Assembly: GCA_023382535.1 (NCBI GenBank)
Contig: JAHDWA010000011.1
Location: 1-64,000, forward strand
From: Anaerolineae bacterium
GTDB lineage: Bacteria > Chloroflexota > Anaerolineae > 4572-78 > J111
Direction: 5' to 3'
DNA length: 64,000 nt
Below are positions 44,301 to 52,900 of this stretch, one piece after another (position 1 is the first letter of the stretch; the number at the start of each line of letters is the position of its first letter). Position numbers and translations under genes: made by a program. The notes beneath the pieces were generated by a model. The model ran no database searches and had not been told where the DNA came from. It saw only the letters and a program-made list of their open reading frames with translations.

Positions 44301-47300
44301 GCGATCACTTAGCAGCAGTTGGGTTTGCTGCTGCTCGGCAAATGAGCGAGCATTTTGCAAAGCTGCCGCAATTTGGCCGGCCAGGATCGTTTGGATTTGC
44401 ACATCTTCAGCGCTAAAGTAATCAACTGCATCCGCCTGCACGTCCAGCACGCCCCACAGTTGTTCCCCCCTGATCAACGGCACAGCCATTTCGGCGCGGG
44501 TATCAGGCAGCAACGGGTTCGGTAAAAAGCCGGGGGTCTGGCGGACGTTATTAGCGACGACGCCCTGCCGGGTTCGCGCCGCCTGAGCCACCAACGAGCG
44601 TTCCCGGTCGAGGGGAATACTCCAGCCCTGCGCTACCATTTGCCGTCCTACTTCACCCGCGCCAGCGGCCAACACCAGGGTGTCACCGGCCTCGTTGAGC
44701 AGATAGATGTGAGCGTGATACAACCTGAAACTGCGCTTGGTCAGGTCCACCACTTCCTGTAATAGTTTATCGGTTTCCAGAATGGTAGCGGTGGCGGTTC
44801 CTACCTGGGCCACCGTTTGCAGTTCCGCCGCCCGCCGGGCTAATACTTCCTCGGCCTGCTTACGTTCGGTAATATCGTGGACAAAGACGAGCAAGCCCCA
44901 GACCTCGCCGTTAGCATCCCGCAGCGGCGATTTGGCCGTACTTAAAAAGGTCACTTTACCATCCACAACAGTGAGTTCCTCGGCAATAAACTTCGTCTGG
45001 CCGCTGTTCATCACCTCCAGGTCGTCGGCCCAAAACCCCCGGATGCCTTTCTCCGGGTTACCTTTAACCACCTCTTCGGGAATACCCAGGTCAAGGTCTG
45101 TTTTACCAAGGAGGTCTGCGGGGGTTAAATGGACCGAGTCGGCAAAGCTCTGGTTGACCAATCGGAAGCGATGCTCGCGATCCTTGACCAGGATCCAATC
45201 CGGGGTGCTGTCAATAATGGTCCGCAGCAAGGCTTCATTTTGTCGCAGCGTCTCTTCTGCCTGCCGGCGCTCGGTAATATCCCGGACGACCACAAAGACC
45301 TCATCGGCCACCTCACTGGGGACCATCCAAATTTCCTCAAACTTGGTTTCACCCTCGCGGGTAAAGCTATGCTCATAACTTTGGGGCTGCCCGGTCTGCA
45401 GGGCTAGCTGGATATAATGCATACGCTTTTGGGCTACTTCCGGAGGAGCCACCTCAAACAGATTCTTGCCGATCAGCTCACTGGGGGAACGAAATGCCTG
45501 GAAATCTCTGGAGGGCTTGATGTCCAGGTAGGTACCATCGGCGCGATAGCGAATGATGAGATCAGGGATAGCGTTCAATAAGACCCGGTTGCGGGTTTCG
45601 CTTTGACGCAGCGCCTCTTCCGCTCGTTTGCGCTCGGTGATATCGCGGGCAAAAGCTAAAACGCCCTCTATCTCTCCATCGGCATCGCGCAACGGCGCCT
45701 TGATCGTATGGAAGGTATGAGTCACCCCATCAATGGTCGCCGGGTCATCCGGATAAATCTGAGTTTGACCGCTATCCATCACCAAGCGGTCATCCGCCCA
45801 GAACCCGCGGATCCCTTTTTCAGGATTGCCTTTCACCAACTCCTCAGGAAAGCCCAGTTCCAGATCATTCTTGCCAATGAACTCTTCGGGACTCAGGTGC
45901 AAGGCATCCGCGTACCCCTTGTTAACCAACAGGTAACGGTGCGTCTGATCCTTAATAAAAATCCAATCGGGGGTGGCATCAATAACCGTGCGCAGCAGGG
46001 CCTCGTTTTGCTGTAAGGCTTCCTGGGCCTGCTTTTGCGCGGTGATATCACGGTGCACGGCCAAAAAGCCGATGATGTTTTCCTGCTCGTCCAGAATGGG
46101 CGTGTTATTGCCGGCAATGATGACCAGCCGTCCATCTTTGGCTTTGTTTACAATCTCTCCGGTCACGCTCTCTTTAGCCAGCAGTCTTGCCCAAAAGTGC
46201 TGGTAGCGTTCTTGCGGGATCAGGCCGGATTTCAAAATTCGGGGGGTCTGGCCGATAGCCTCCTCACGGCTAAAGCCATAGATTTTTTCAAAGGCTGGAT
46301 TGACATAGGTTATAACGCCTTCAGGATTGGTTAAGAAGAAAGCGTCGTTTGAGCGTTCAATCCCCAGTTTAAATTTCAATATATCTTCTTCCGCCCGTTT
46401 ACGCTCGGTAATGTCGTCCAAAATGCCAAGTAAGATTTCCGGTTTGCCGTCGCTATCATGGATGGGCACCTTCACGGTGTGAGCCAACATGAGTCCGCGG
46501 TTCGTCGTCACTACTTCCAGTGGAATATCAACAACCTGCCCCCCCTCCATCACCGCCGTATCGGTTCGGCGGTAGTAGTCAGCCTCTGCCTCGGTTTCAA
46601 AAAGTTCATAATCATTTTTACCCAGCATCGCTTCACGTTTAACACCAAAAAGCTCCTCCATTTTGGCATTCCAGACCGAGAAACGGTACTCATTCTGAGC
46701 ATCTTTAGTGAAAATGGCTACCGGCAAATTTTCAATAATTTTGGTTAGGAACTCCTGCTGCCGCTGGAGGGCTTTCTCGGCCTTCTTGCGCTCGGTGATG
46801 TCGTGGACAAAGCCCAGCACACCCCAAACCTGGCCGTGCGTGTCCTGCAAGGGCACTTTGACGGTACTCAAGAAGACAGGCTGGCCATCCACCACCGCCG
46901 GTCCCTCGGCAATGAACCTGGTTTGACCGCTGTCCATGACCTCGCGATCATCGGCCCAGAAGCCGCGAATGCCTTGGGCAGGGTTGCCTTTGACAATATC
47001 CTCTGGGAAACCCAACTCCAAGTCATTCTTGCCGATGAAATCAGCCGGGGTCAAATGCAGCGAGTTGGCAAAGCTCTGGTTGACCAGGCGGTAGCGATGC
47101 TCTCGATCTTTGATAAAGATCCAGTCCGGGGTGGAATCAATAATAGTCCGCAGGATTATTTCGTTTTGAGGTACTATCTGCTGCATTGGCAGGGCTTCGA
47201 GGCCGGGTTTTGCTGCCCCAAGCTGGTTTTTTAGCTCAAGACACTCAGCCTCAAGGGCTTTCAGTCGAGCCACATCCTGGCGTAACTCGGCTAATTCACT

Positions 47301-47336
47301 CAAAAGTTCAGCTCGGGTTTTATACAGTTCATTCAT
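41349..47336 (-). CDS. Giant kinase-less PAS/GAF receptor (11 PAS, 3 GAF, terminal stub)
   Basis: A soluble 1995-residue protein. N-terminal coiled coil (1-45), six PAS domains (about 58-180, 191-310, 320-432, 443-567, 578-688, 698-823), a GAF (832-1000), a second GAF-like domain (1012-1127), five PAS domains (1142-1268, 1284-1402, 1411-1525, 1536-1661, 1671-1796), a third GAF with linker FVQREWEHF (1808-1945), and the terminal stub (1946-1990). Four PAS copies are nearly the same cassette (IDSTPDWIFIKD...GIRGFWADD). Every PAS ends in DITERK or a close variant. No output domain. A heme or flavin ligand cannot be told from sequence. A GGGAG precedes the ATG. Confidence 0.9.
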   Translation of the reverse strand: MNELYKTRAELLSELAELRQDVARLKALEAECLELKNQLGAAKPGLEALPMQQIVPQNEIILRTIIDSTPDWIFIKDREHRYRLVNQSFANSLHLTPADFIGKNDLELGFPEDIVKGNPAQGIRGFWADDREVMDSGQTRFIAEGPAVVDGQPVFLSTVKVPLQDTHGQVWGVLGFVHDITERKKAEKALQRQQEFLTKIIENLPVAIFTKDAQNEYRFSVWNAKMEELFGVKREAMLGKNDYELFETEAEADYYRRTDTAVMEGGQVVDIPLEVVTTNRGLMLAHTVKVPIHDSDGKPEILLGILDDITERKRAEEDILKFKLGIERSNDAFFLTNPEGVITYVNPAFEKIYGFSREEAIGQTPRILKSGLIPQERYQHFWARLLAKESVTGEIVNKAKDGRLVIIAGNNTPILDEQENIIGFLAVHRDITAQKQAQEALQQNEALLRTVIDATPDWIFIKDQTHRYLLVNKGYADALHLSPEEFIGKNDLELGFPEELVKGNPEKGIRGFWADDRLVMDSGQTQIYPDDPATIDGVTHTFHTIKAPLRDADGEIEGVLAFARDITERKRAEEALRQSETRNRVLLNAIPDLIIRYRADGTYLDIKPSRDFQAFRSPSELIGKNLFEVAPPEVAQKRMHYIQLALQTGQPQSYEHSFTREGETKFEEIWMVPSEVADEVFVVVRDITERRQAEETLRQNEALLRTIIDSTPDWILVKDREHRFRLVNQSFADSVHLTPADLLGKTDLDLGIPEEVVKGNPEKGIRGFWADDLEVMNSGQTKFIAEELTVVDGKVTFLSTAKSPLRDANGEVWGLLVFVHDITERKQAEEVLARRAAELQTVAQVGTATATILETDKLLQEVVDLTKRSFRLYHAHIYLLNEAGDTLVLAAGAGEVGRQMVAQGWSIPLDRERSLVAQAARTRQGVVANNVRQTPGFLPNPLLPDTRAEMAVPLIRGEQLWGVLDVQADAVDYFSAEDVQIQTILAGQIAAALQNARSFAEQQQTQLLLSDRVKELNCLNEIGREIAESPPAPELLQWVTERIPPAMRYPDLCQAAVEYEGQIYGRSQAVELPCQMTHALRIGGEVLGRIYISYIQKQEFLDEESALIGGIASRLSAYIESRSLLEQVQDALAAQEHLTVELDGQRRTLQAVLDNMPAGVFVVEAPSGKPLLANEQVKQLLGRGIALDVNKKETGEMYAAYRYGTDMLYPPDQTPLARGLLGESITVDDMEVRHSNGRRTLLQVVGAPIRNAQGGVSASVAIFQDITERKQAEEELSKRTAELEESQAFLDSIIENLPVMLFIKEAKELRHVRWNKTGLELLGRKPEEMIGKNDYDFFPKEEADFFIAKDREALAKGELVEIPEEPLETTDKGTRWLYTRKTPVYGTDGQPKYLLGISVDITERKQAAETLKESEERFRVIAETAPIPILISSISDGLILYGNEQLGQTFGLPVADLIGQQTPDFYYDPVDRAPLLATLKREGQLHDYELHVKKADGTPFWVLVSMQPLVFAGQPAMLTAFYDVTERKETEEMLRRSQEQLSGALETAKLAYWEADIATMMFTFNDQFYALLRTTAQQEGGYLMPVMQYAQKFVHPDDAYAVGAEIQKSLETTDPNYSGWAEHRVIRADGSEGQVVVSFRVVKDERGRTIKTIGANQDITERKQAEETLRQNEALLRTVIDSTPDWIFIKDQNYRYRLVNQSYANSMHLLPEEFVGKNDLEIGFPEEIVKGNAEKGIKGFWADDREVMDSGETKFIAEEPAVLDGQAAFLSTIKVPLRDAQNRVWGVLGFVQNITERKQAELERERLLAEVEATYRQFVQREWEHFLGEQHQGAMRVEHQAVDHLASNIEPAKLDAKLAGLQDEVIDEGKTKIVAGVKANGHSTEPVIVAPIVLRGQVIGTLSLQDLIPDRQWTAEEVALVETVSEQLAQTLENLRLFEDTQKQATREQLTRQITDKLRAAPDIDTIIQTGLTELAKALNVSRAYVKLTTKPEND

Positions 47337-47368
47337 GGAGGTTCAGCTCCCTCAAGTTACTTTCTGCC

Positions 47369-49117
47369 CTATTTGCGGCTCGTATCATCAACCGGTTTAT
47401 CGTCGGAAGGCAGCCGGAGATCCACCACAGCCCTGGCGACACTCAAGCTTTTGGCTAATTCTTCAGCCGCCGTTTTGAGGGCGCTTTCGATATCACGGCT
47501 GGCCCGGACCTTCTCGGTAATTTGGCGGGCCAACTGCTCCCGCGCCGCGCGCTGTTGAGTTTGCTCAAACAAGCGCAGGTTTTCGGCTTTTTGGCCGAGT
47601 TGTTGAGCCACAGCCGCCACCAGGGCTTGGGCATCTTCAGATAAGACCCGCCGAGGCGGTACTTTGACGGTAAGTTGACCGATAGGTTCATTTTGAACCA
47701 CAAGTGGTGCAACCAGTTCTTTGCCGTCGCTGGCTGTTTCTGGATCGGCAGCCGGAACCGGACCTACTTCCACCAGATTGTAGACAAAGCCCAAATCTTC
47801 TCGCCGCGAAGCTAACCGTTCTAGCCAGCTTTGGCGCGTCAATTGTCTAACTGCCTCCTCAGCTTTGTGCTGAGCTTCTTGGGCCAGGACCCACTGCTGC
47901 GCGCTGTTTATGGCAATGGCCAATTGGGTGGCCATTGCTTCAAATACGGTCACGTTATTTTCGGTAAAGGTACTCGCTTTATCAGCCTGCATGTCCAACA
48001 CCCCAATAACCCGACCTTCCACTACGAGCGGAATGGCTAACTCAGAGCGGGTTTCCGGTAAGAGGGGATTCGGCTTGTGGATATCGCTGTTTTGGGTATC
48101 AGCTACCACAATAGGTTTACCCTCAGCCGCAACCCGCCCGACAATGGAGCCGAGGCCAATAGGAAGTTGATGGCGACGAGCGATCAGCTCTTGGCCTACA
48201 CTCCCCGTACCGGCCTTTAAGATGAGGTTTTGTCCAAAATCATCTACAAAGTAAACCTGGGTATAGTACAGGTTGAACTGAGTACGGATATATTCAGTAA
48301 TCGTGGGTAGCAACTCATCCAGGCTGCGGATAGCGGCAGCCCGTTGACCAACCTCCATAGAGAGGGCCAGTTCCGCGGTACGGTCACGCACTTGGTCCTC
48401 CAACGAACCAATCGAACGACGTAACTGAGCCGTCATTTGGTTAAAAGCTTCGGCCAGTGCTTTCAACTCGCCTTCCATCTCGGTGGGATCAATTTCCACG
48501 TCTAAATTACCGAGTCCGACTTCTCTGGCTGCCTCTGCCAGTTGCTGAACAGGTCCCAAAACAACCCAGATTGCCACACCCCCAACAATCGAGATAATAA
48601 CCAAGCTGATGGCAAGTTGGCGGAGAGCAGCTCCCTCCATATCTGATAGAGCAGTGAAAATGACTGACTTATCCGTAATTACCAAGGCTGTCAATCCTGT
48701 CCCTGTAACAGGAGCATAACCGATCACATGGTTGAACTTTTCCTCACTTATTGTTCCCGCACCACCTGTGGACAACTGGTTAGTAATCTCAGAAGAAAAG
48801 TCACTCGAAATCGAGCCAGTGATCTTACTTTTATCAGGATGCGCCACATATTTACCATTCTCATCTATGACTAAAGCTTGATAGTGTTCATTACTACCTG
48901 ATTCAACCAGTATTTGCAAAGCATCTGAATCATGCAGTAACGCTGCATTAGTAGCCAAGAGGTGAGCCTGATAACCAGTATTATTGACCACCAAACTGGT
49001 AAATGTTTCCGTCACCGTACGGCGGGCAAATATAGCCATCACAGCTATAGGAAGGAGCGATAGAAGCAGAAACCAGATGGTTAGCCTCCAGGAAAGGGAG
49101 TTCTTCAGCTTTTGCAT
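47369..49117 (-). CDS. Kinase-less receptor: Cache-HAMP-GAF-GAF-stub
   Basis: A membrane receptor of about 582 residues: helix (LTIWFLLLSLLPIAVMAIFA), single Cache-like outer domain with ALVIDENGKYVAHPDKSKI, helix near 175-197, HAMP (EGELKALAEAFNQMTAQLRR), a GAF with YYTQVYFVDDFGQNLILKAG, linker LTRQSWLERL, a second GAF, and the terminal stub (RDIESALKTAAEELAKSLSV). ATG 49117 is preferred because GAGGTG lies ten bases upstream; GTG 49129 and ATG 49126 are in frame. Its stop lies 32 bases before the giant PAS/GAF gene. Confidence 0.87.
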   Translation of the reverse strand: MQKLKNSLSWRLTIWFLLLSLLPIAVMAIFARRTVTETFTSLVVNNTGYQAHLLATNAALLHDSDALQILVESGSNEHYQALVIDENGKYVAHPDKSKITGSISSDFSSEITNQLSTGGAGTISEEKFNHVIGYAPVTGTGLTALVITDKSVIFTALSDMEGAALRQLAISLVIISIVGGVAIWVVLGPVQQLAEAAREVGLGNLDVEIDPTEMEGELKALAEAFNQMTAQLRRSIGSLEDQVRDRTAELALSMEVGQRAAAIRSLDELLPTITEYIRTQFNLYYTQVYFVDDFGQNLILKAGTGSVGQELIARRHQLPIGLGSIVGRVAAEGKPIVVADTQNSDIHKPNPLLPETRSELAIPLVVEGRVIGVLDMQADKASTFTENNVTVFEAMATQLAIAINSAQQWVLAQEAQHKAEEAVRQLTRQSWLERLASRREDLGFVYNLVEVGPVPAADPETASDGKELVAPLVVQNEPIGQLTVKVPPRRVLSEDAQALVAAVAQQLGQKAENLRLFEQTQQRAAREQLARQITEKVRASRDIESALKTAAEELAKSLSVARAVVDLRLPSDDKPVDDTSRK

Positions 49118-49260
49118 CTTACTCATCACCTCTTTTTAAACCGCTTTACCTCAACCATTGAACGATAGGAGTTGTAAGTACGCCCATTGTTTTAAGGACA
49201 TCTTTAACAATCTCCCCTCTCATGCCGCGAATTTCCCAAGAATCTCAGGCCGTGCTGGCA

Positions 49261-49833
49261 TTACCACTGGGGCCGGCGATACTTTTCTGGTAGCGCCAGC
49301 ATCACCAGACTGGTGATAACGGTGGTTAGCAAAGCTTCTGGTATAACACCCCTTCCCAGGTTAGCATATAACTCTACATATGAAGCAGGCTCTCCGTAAA
49401 AAGTAATTAATCCGATGACAAAGCCAGGCAGGACAAAAACGTAGTAATACACTAAAATCAGGCCAGCCCAACCTAAGAGTCGGGCGGGCATTTCTAGATA
49501 TTTGTATACCAGCTTTTTGTAGGCAAAACCCATCCATATTCCCCCAGCAATATGGCCCAGGAGACTCGCCAGGGCAATTCCCCCCGGCTCAGCAATCCCG
49601 GCCATGATACCAATTAATATCCCGCCAATTGGGCCTGTCAGCCCTGCCCCAATTGTCGTAAACAACTCGCGAGGGTCAGTTACTACGGTTGAGCCTGGAA
49701 TAGGAATCGTCAAGCCAGCCAGAACAATAACCAGCGCCGTTATTCCAAAAGCAAGGGCCGTCAATAATGCAGGCTTTGATAGCCAGGGTTTTATTGGGAG
49801 TACATCCTGCTTTAGTAAATTTTTTTCAGCCAT
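49261..49833 (-). CDS. Multi-helix membrane protein, 5TMR-LYT / ECF S-component-like
   Basis: About 190 residues with five hydrophobic helices. The stretch DPRELFTTIGAGLTGPIGG, then GIMAGIAEPGGIALAS and GHIAGGIWMGFAYKKL, recalls the 5TM-Lyt receptor fold (GxxxGPxxG...G...) of LytS-type sensors and vitamin-transporter S components. Neither sensor output nor ECF ATPase is attached or adjacent. The start MAEKNLL at 49833 has GGAG nine bases upstream. It lies between a PAS/GAF receptor and the Cache receptor and may be a small-molecule uptake or sensing unit of this island. Family assignment is tentative. Confidence 0.55.
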   Translation of the reverse strand: MAEKNLLKQDVLPIKPWLSKPALLTALAFGITALVIVLAGLTIPIPGSTVVTDPRELFTTIGAGLTGPIGGILIGIMAGIAEPGGIALASLLGHIAGGIWMGFAYKKLVYKYLEMPARLLGWAGLILVYYYVFVLPGFVIGLITFYGEPASYVELYANLGRGVIPEALLTTVITSLVMLALPEKYRRPQW

Positions 49834-49960
49834 CTTTAATATCTCCACAAAATTCTAAAAGTAACTCACTATCCATAATACAACAGGCTCACCCTCTGCA
49901 AACAGAGGCAAAAGCCCCCAAAAAACAAGGTTCATGGTACTTGACAATTTTTCCCAAAAG

Positions 49961-52900
49961 TCATTTAACCTCTAGTTTGACCATTGTTTGCGGCGCCTGC
50001 AGGCTCAAGCCCACTTCCTTCACCGCAATCTTGAGGGCTTCTTCCAGCGATTGGGCAGCCTGGATCTTTTCGCCAATTTCGTTCACCCGTTTTTCGCGGG
50101 CGGCGCGCTGCTGGGTTTCGTCAATCAGCCGGATATTTTCAGCCGCCTGGACAAATTGTTCACTAATCGCCTCGATCAGGGCGATCTCTTCGGGCGACCA
50201 GACTCGCCGTTCGTCCGTTTCCTGCAAGCCCAGGACGCCAATCATTTCACCCCGGACGGTGAGCGGGACGATTAGACCGGCATCGGTTTCCTTCGCCGAA
50301 CCGGGGTCAATTAAACCTGATGGCTGGCCGCCAATCACGGCTCGTCGTTCGGTCATTACCTGGGTAATCTCAGGTAACAAATTATCTCCCAGAGGCGTTT
50401 CCCCCTCCCGGACCTGTTCATAGCTCAAGGTTGTCAGCCTATCGCGGTAGGTTTCCCAGGCCTGGACCGTATAGCGGCGCTGGGTTCGCTCAACTTCAGC
50501 CAAAGCGATCTGGGTTTCGGCCAGGAGGCGTCTATTTTCAAGAGCAACAGCTAACTGCCTGGCTAAGGCGATGTAGGGCTGCATTTCCCGTTGGGTGAAA
50601 TGGTAAGGTTCTTCCCCGTCCAGAATTAAAATTCCCCATTGACGGCCCCCCGCTTGCAAGGGCAGAACGGCTGAAGCTCGCATATTGACCTTTTCCACAA
50701 AAGCCTGTGAGGCCGGATCCATCCGTTCATCGTGCTGAGCATCATCAAAGAAGATCGGTTCAGGGTTGAGGAACATGCTTACCGAGGCAAAAACAGAGCG
50801 CTCTTGGCGGAATCCAAGCGGTGGAGGCGGCGTCCCCTGGCCGTTAAACCAGTTTGCCACCGCCACCATCGCTTCCACCTCGCCCAGCGAGTTGTATTCA
50901 AACTCTAACAATCCAGCCCGATTGATAACCGGCACTGGCCCCCCTTCAGCCACAACTGCCACCAGGTCCTGCAAATCACGGGCCTCGTTAAGCCGGCGGC
51001 TGGTCCTGAAGAGGTTTTCAGTTTGAGCCAGCAATTGTTCACGTTGCGTGATGTCCCGGACAAAACCCAACACGCCCCACACCTTCCCTTCGGCATCACG
51101 CAAAGGTACTTTAATGGTGCTGAGGAAGACCGGCTGGCCATCAACCACCCCCGGTTCAACATCAATCACTCGGATTTGGCCGCTGTCCATTACCTCGCGG
51201 TCATCTGCCCAAAAACCGCGAATGCCCTTCTCCGGGTTGCCTTTGATAATCTCTTCAGGAAAGCCGATGTCCAAATCATTTTTGCCGATGAACTCGTCAA
51301 CTGAGATATGCATGGAGTTGGCGTATGACTGGTTTACCAGGCGATAACGATGATCCCGGTCTTTTACAAAGATCCAGTCCGGGGTGGCATCAATAATAGA
51401 GCGCAGCAACACCTGAGACTCCTGCACCTCGGTCAGGGCCGCCTCGGTTTGCTGGTACTGCCCGGCATTTTGCAGGGCAACGCCCACCTGGCTGGCCAGG
51501 GTGGTCATAACCCGTACGTCGTCACTGGTAAAACGCCCGGTCACATCGGCCTGCACGTCGAGCACCCCCAACACCTCATCGCCAATAACGACGGGTACGG
51601 CCAATTCGGCCGCCGTATCTGGCAAAAGAGGGTTAGGCATAAAATCAGGGTTCTGGCGCACATCATTGACCATGACGCCCTGACGACTCCGCGCCGCTCG
51701 CGCCACCAGGGAGCGCTCGTGGGCCAGGGGAATGTTCCAGCCCTTGGTGATCATGCGCCGGCCAACCTCACCAGCGCCAGCCGCCAACGTGAGTGTATTA
51801 CCGGTTTCATTTAACAAATAGATATGGGCGTGGTATAAGCCAAAGCGCGTTTTGGTCAAATCAGCTACTTCTTGCAGCAGTTGGTTGGTGTCCAAAATGG
51901 TCGAAATGACCGTGCTGACCTGAGCGACCGTTTCCATTTCTACGGCCCGTTTCTGCGTTTGTTCCAGCAGCCTGGATCGTTCCAGCGCTTCAGCCACCTG
52001 TTCAGCCACGGCATCTAAGAATGCTTGATCTTCAGGGGACAACGGCTCATCGGCCTCAGTTTGGATGCCCAGAGCGCCAATAAATTCACCATGCACGGCC
52101 AGCGGTCTGGCAATAAGGTGACCATTACCTGCAGTCGCCTGGCCGGCTAATTCTTTTTGGATGTTTCCATTGTGAGCCAGCCCCAACTCAGTCAGCGTCG
52201 TCGCCTGGACCGAGGTTTGATCAAACAGGTAAGCTGAGGTCGCCTGCTCCCGCACCGATTGGAAGGCTTGCCAGCCTTCGCGGCTCATCAGGCGCTGGAG
52301 CGCATTTAACTCACGCACGCGATCTTCCAATTCTTCCGTCCGGGCCTCAACCAGTTCCTCCAGCCGGTCGCGGTATTGCTTTAATTCTTCCTCAGCTTGC
52401 TTCTGCTCGGTAATATCCCGAAACGCTTCGATCGCCCCAACCAAATTGCCCTGGGAGTCATACAACCCGGCTGCGCTCAAGTCATAATAGCGTTCTATGC
52501 CTCTCGGGAAAACGCGGTTTTCGGCCAAAAGGCTGTGTCCTTCACGCCGGACATTGGTATAGTTCTTGGCTACCTCTTCCTCCGGCTCAAAGATCAGGTC
52601 AATGAGCAGCGGGCGACGCTCACCAAAAAATGGTAGAGCATATTCGTAATCGCCTTTACCGAGGATATCCTCGGCCTTAACCCCCGTGACCTCGGCAATA
52701 GCTTGGTTCCAGGCAATAACTTTCCCCTCCCGGTCAATCACAAAAGTGGGGGTAGGTAAGAAGTTGATGATATCGCCCAGTCTACGCTCAGATTCTTGCA
52801 GGGCCAGCTCTGACTGCTTCTGCTCGGTGGCGTCCCGCAGGGTCTGAATGGCGCCAATAATATTCCCTTGTGCGTCATACATGGGAGCCGCCGTACCCAC

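Noticed and set aside
49909..49930. Possible terminator near the PAS/GAF receptor stop
   Set aside because: The CCTCTG-CAAA-CAGAGG stem just upstream of this stretch has no U-tract on either strand, so a terminator is not supported.
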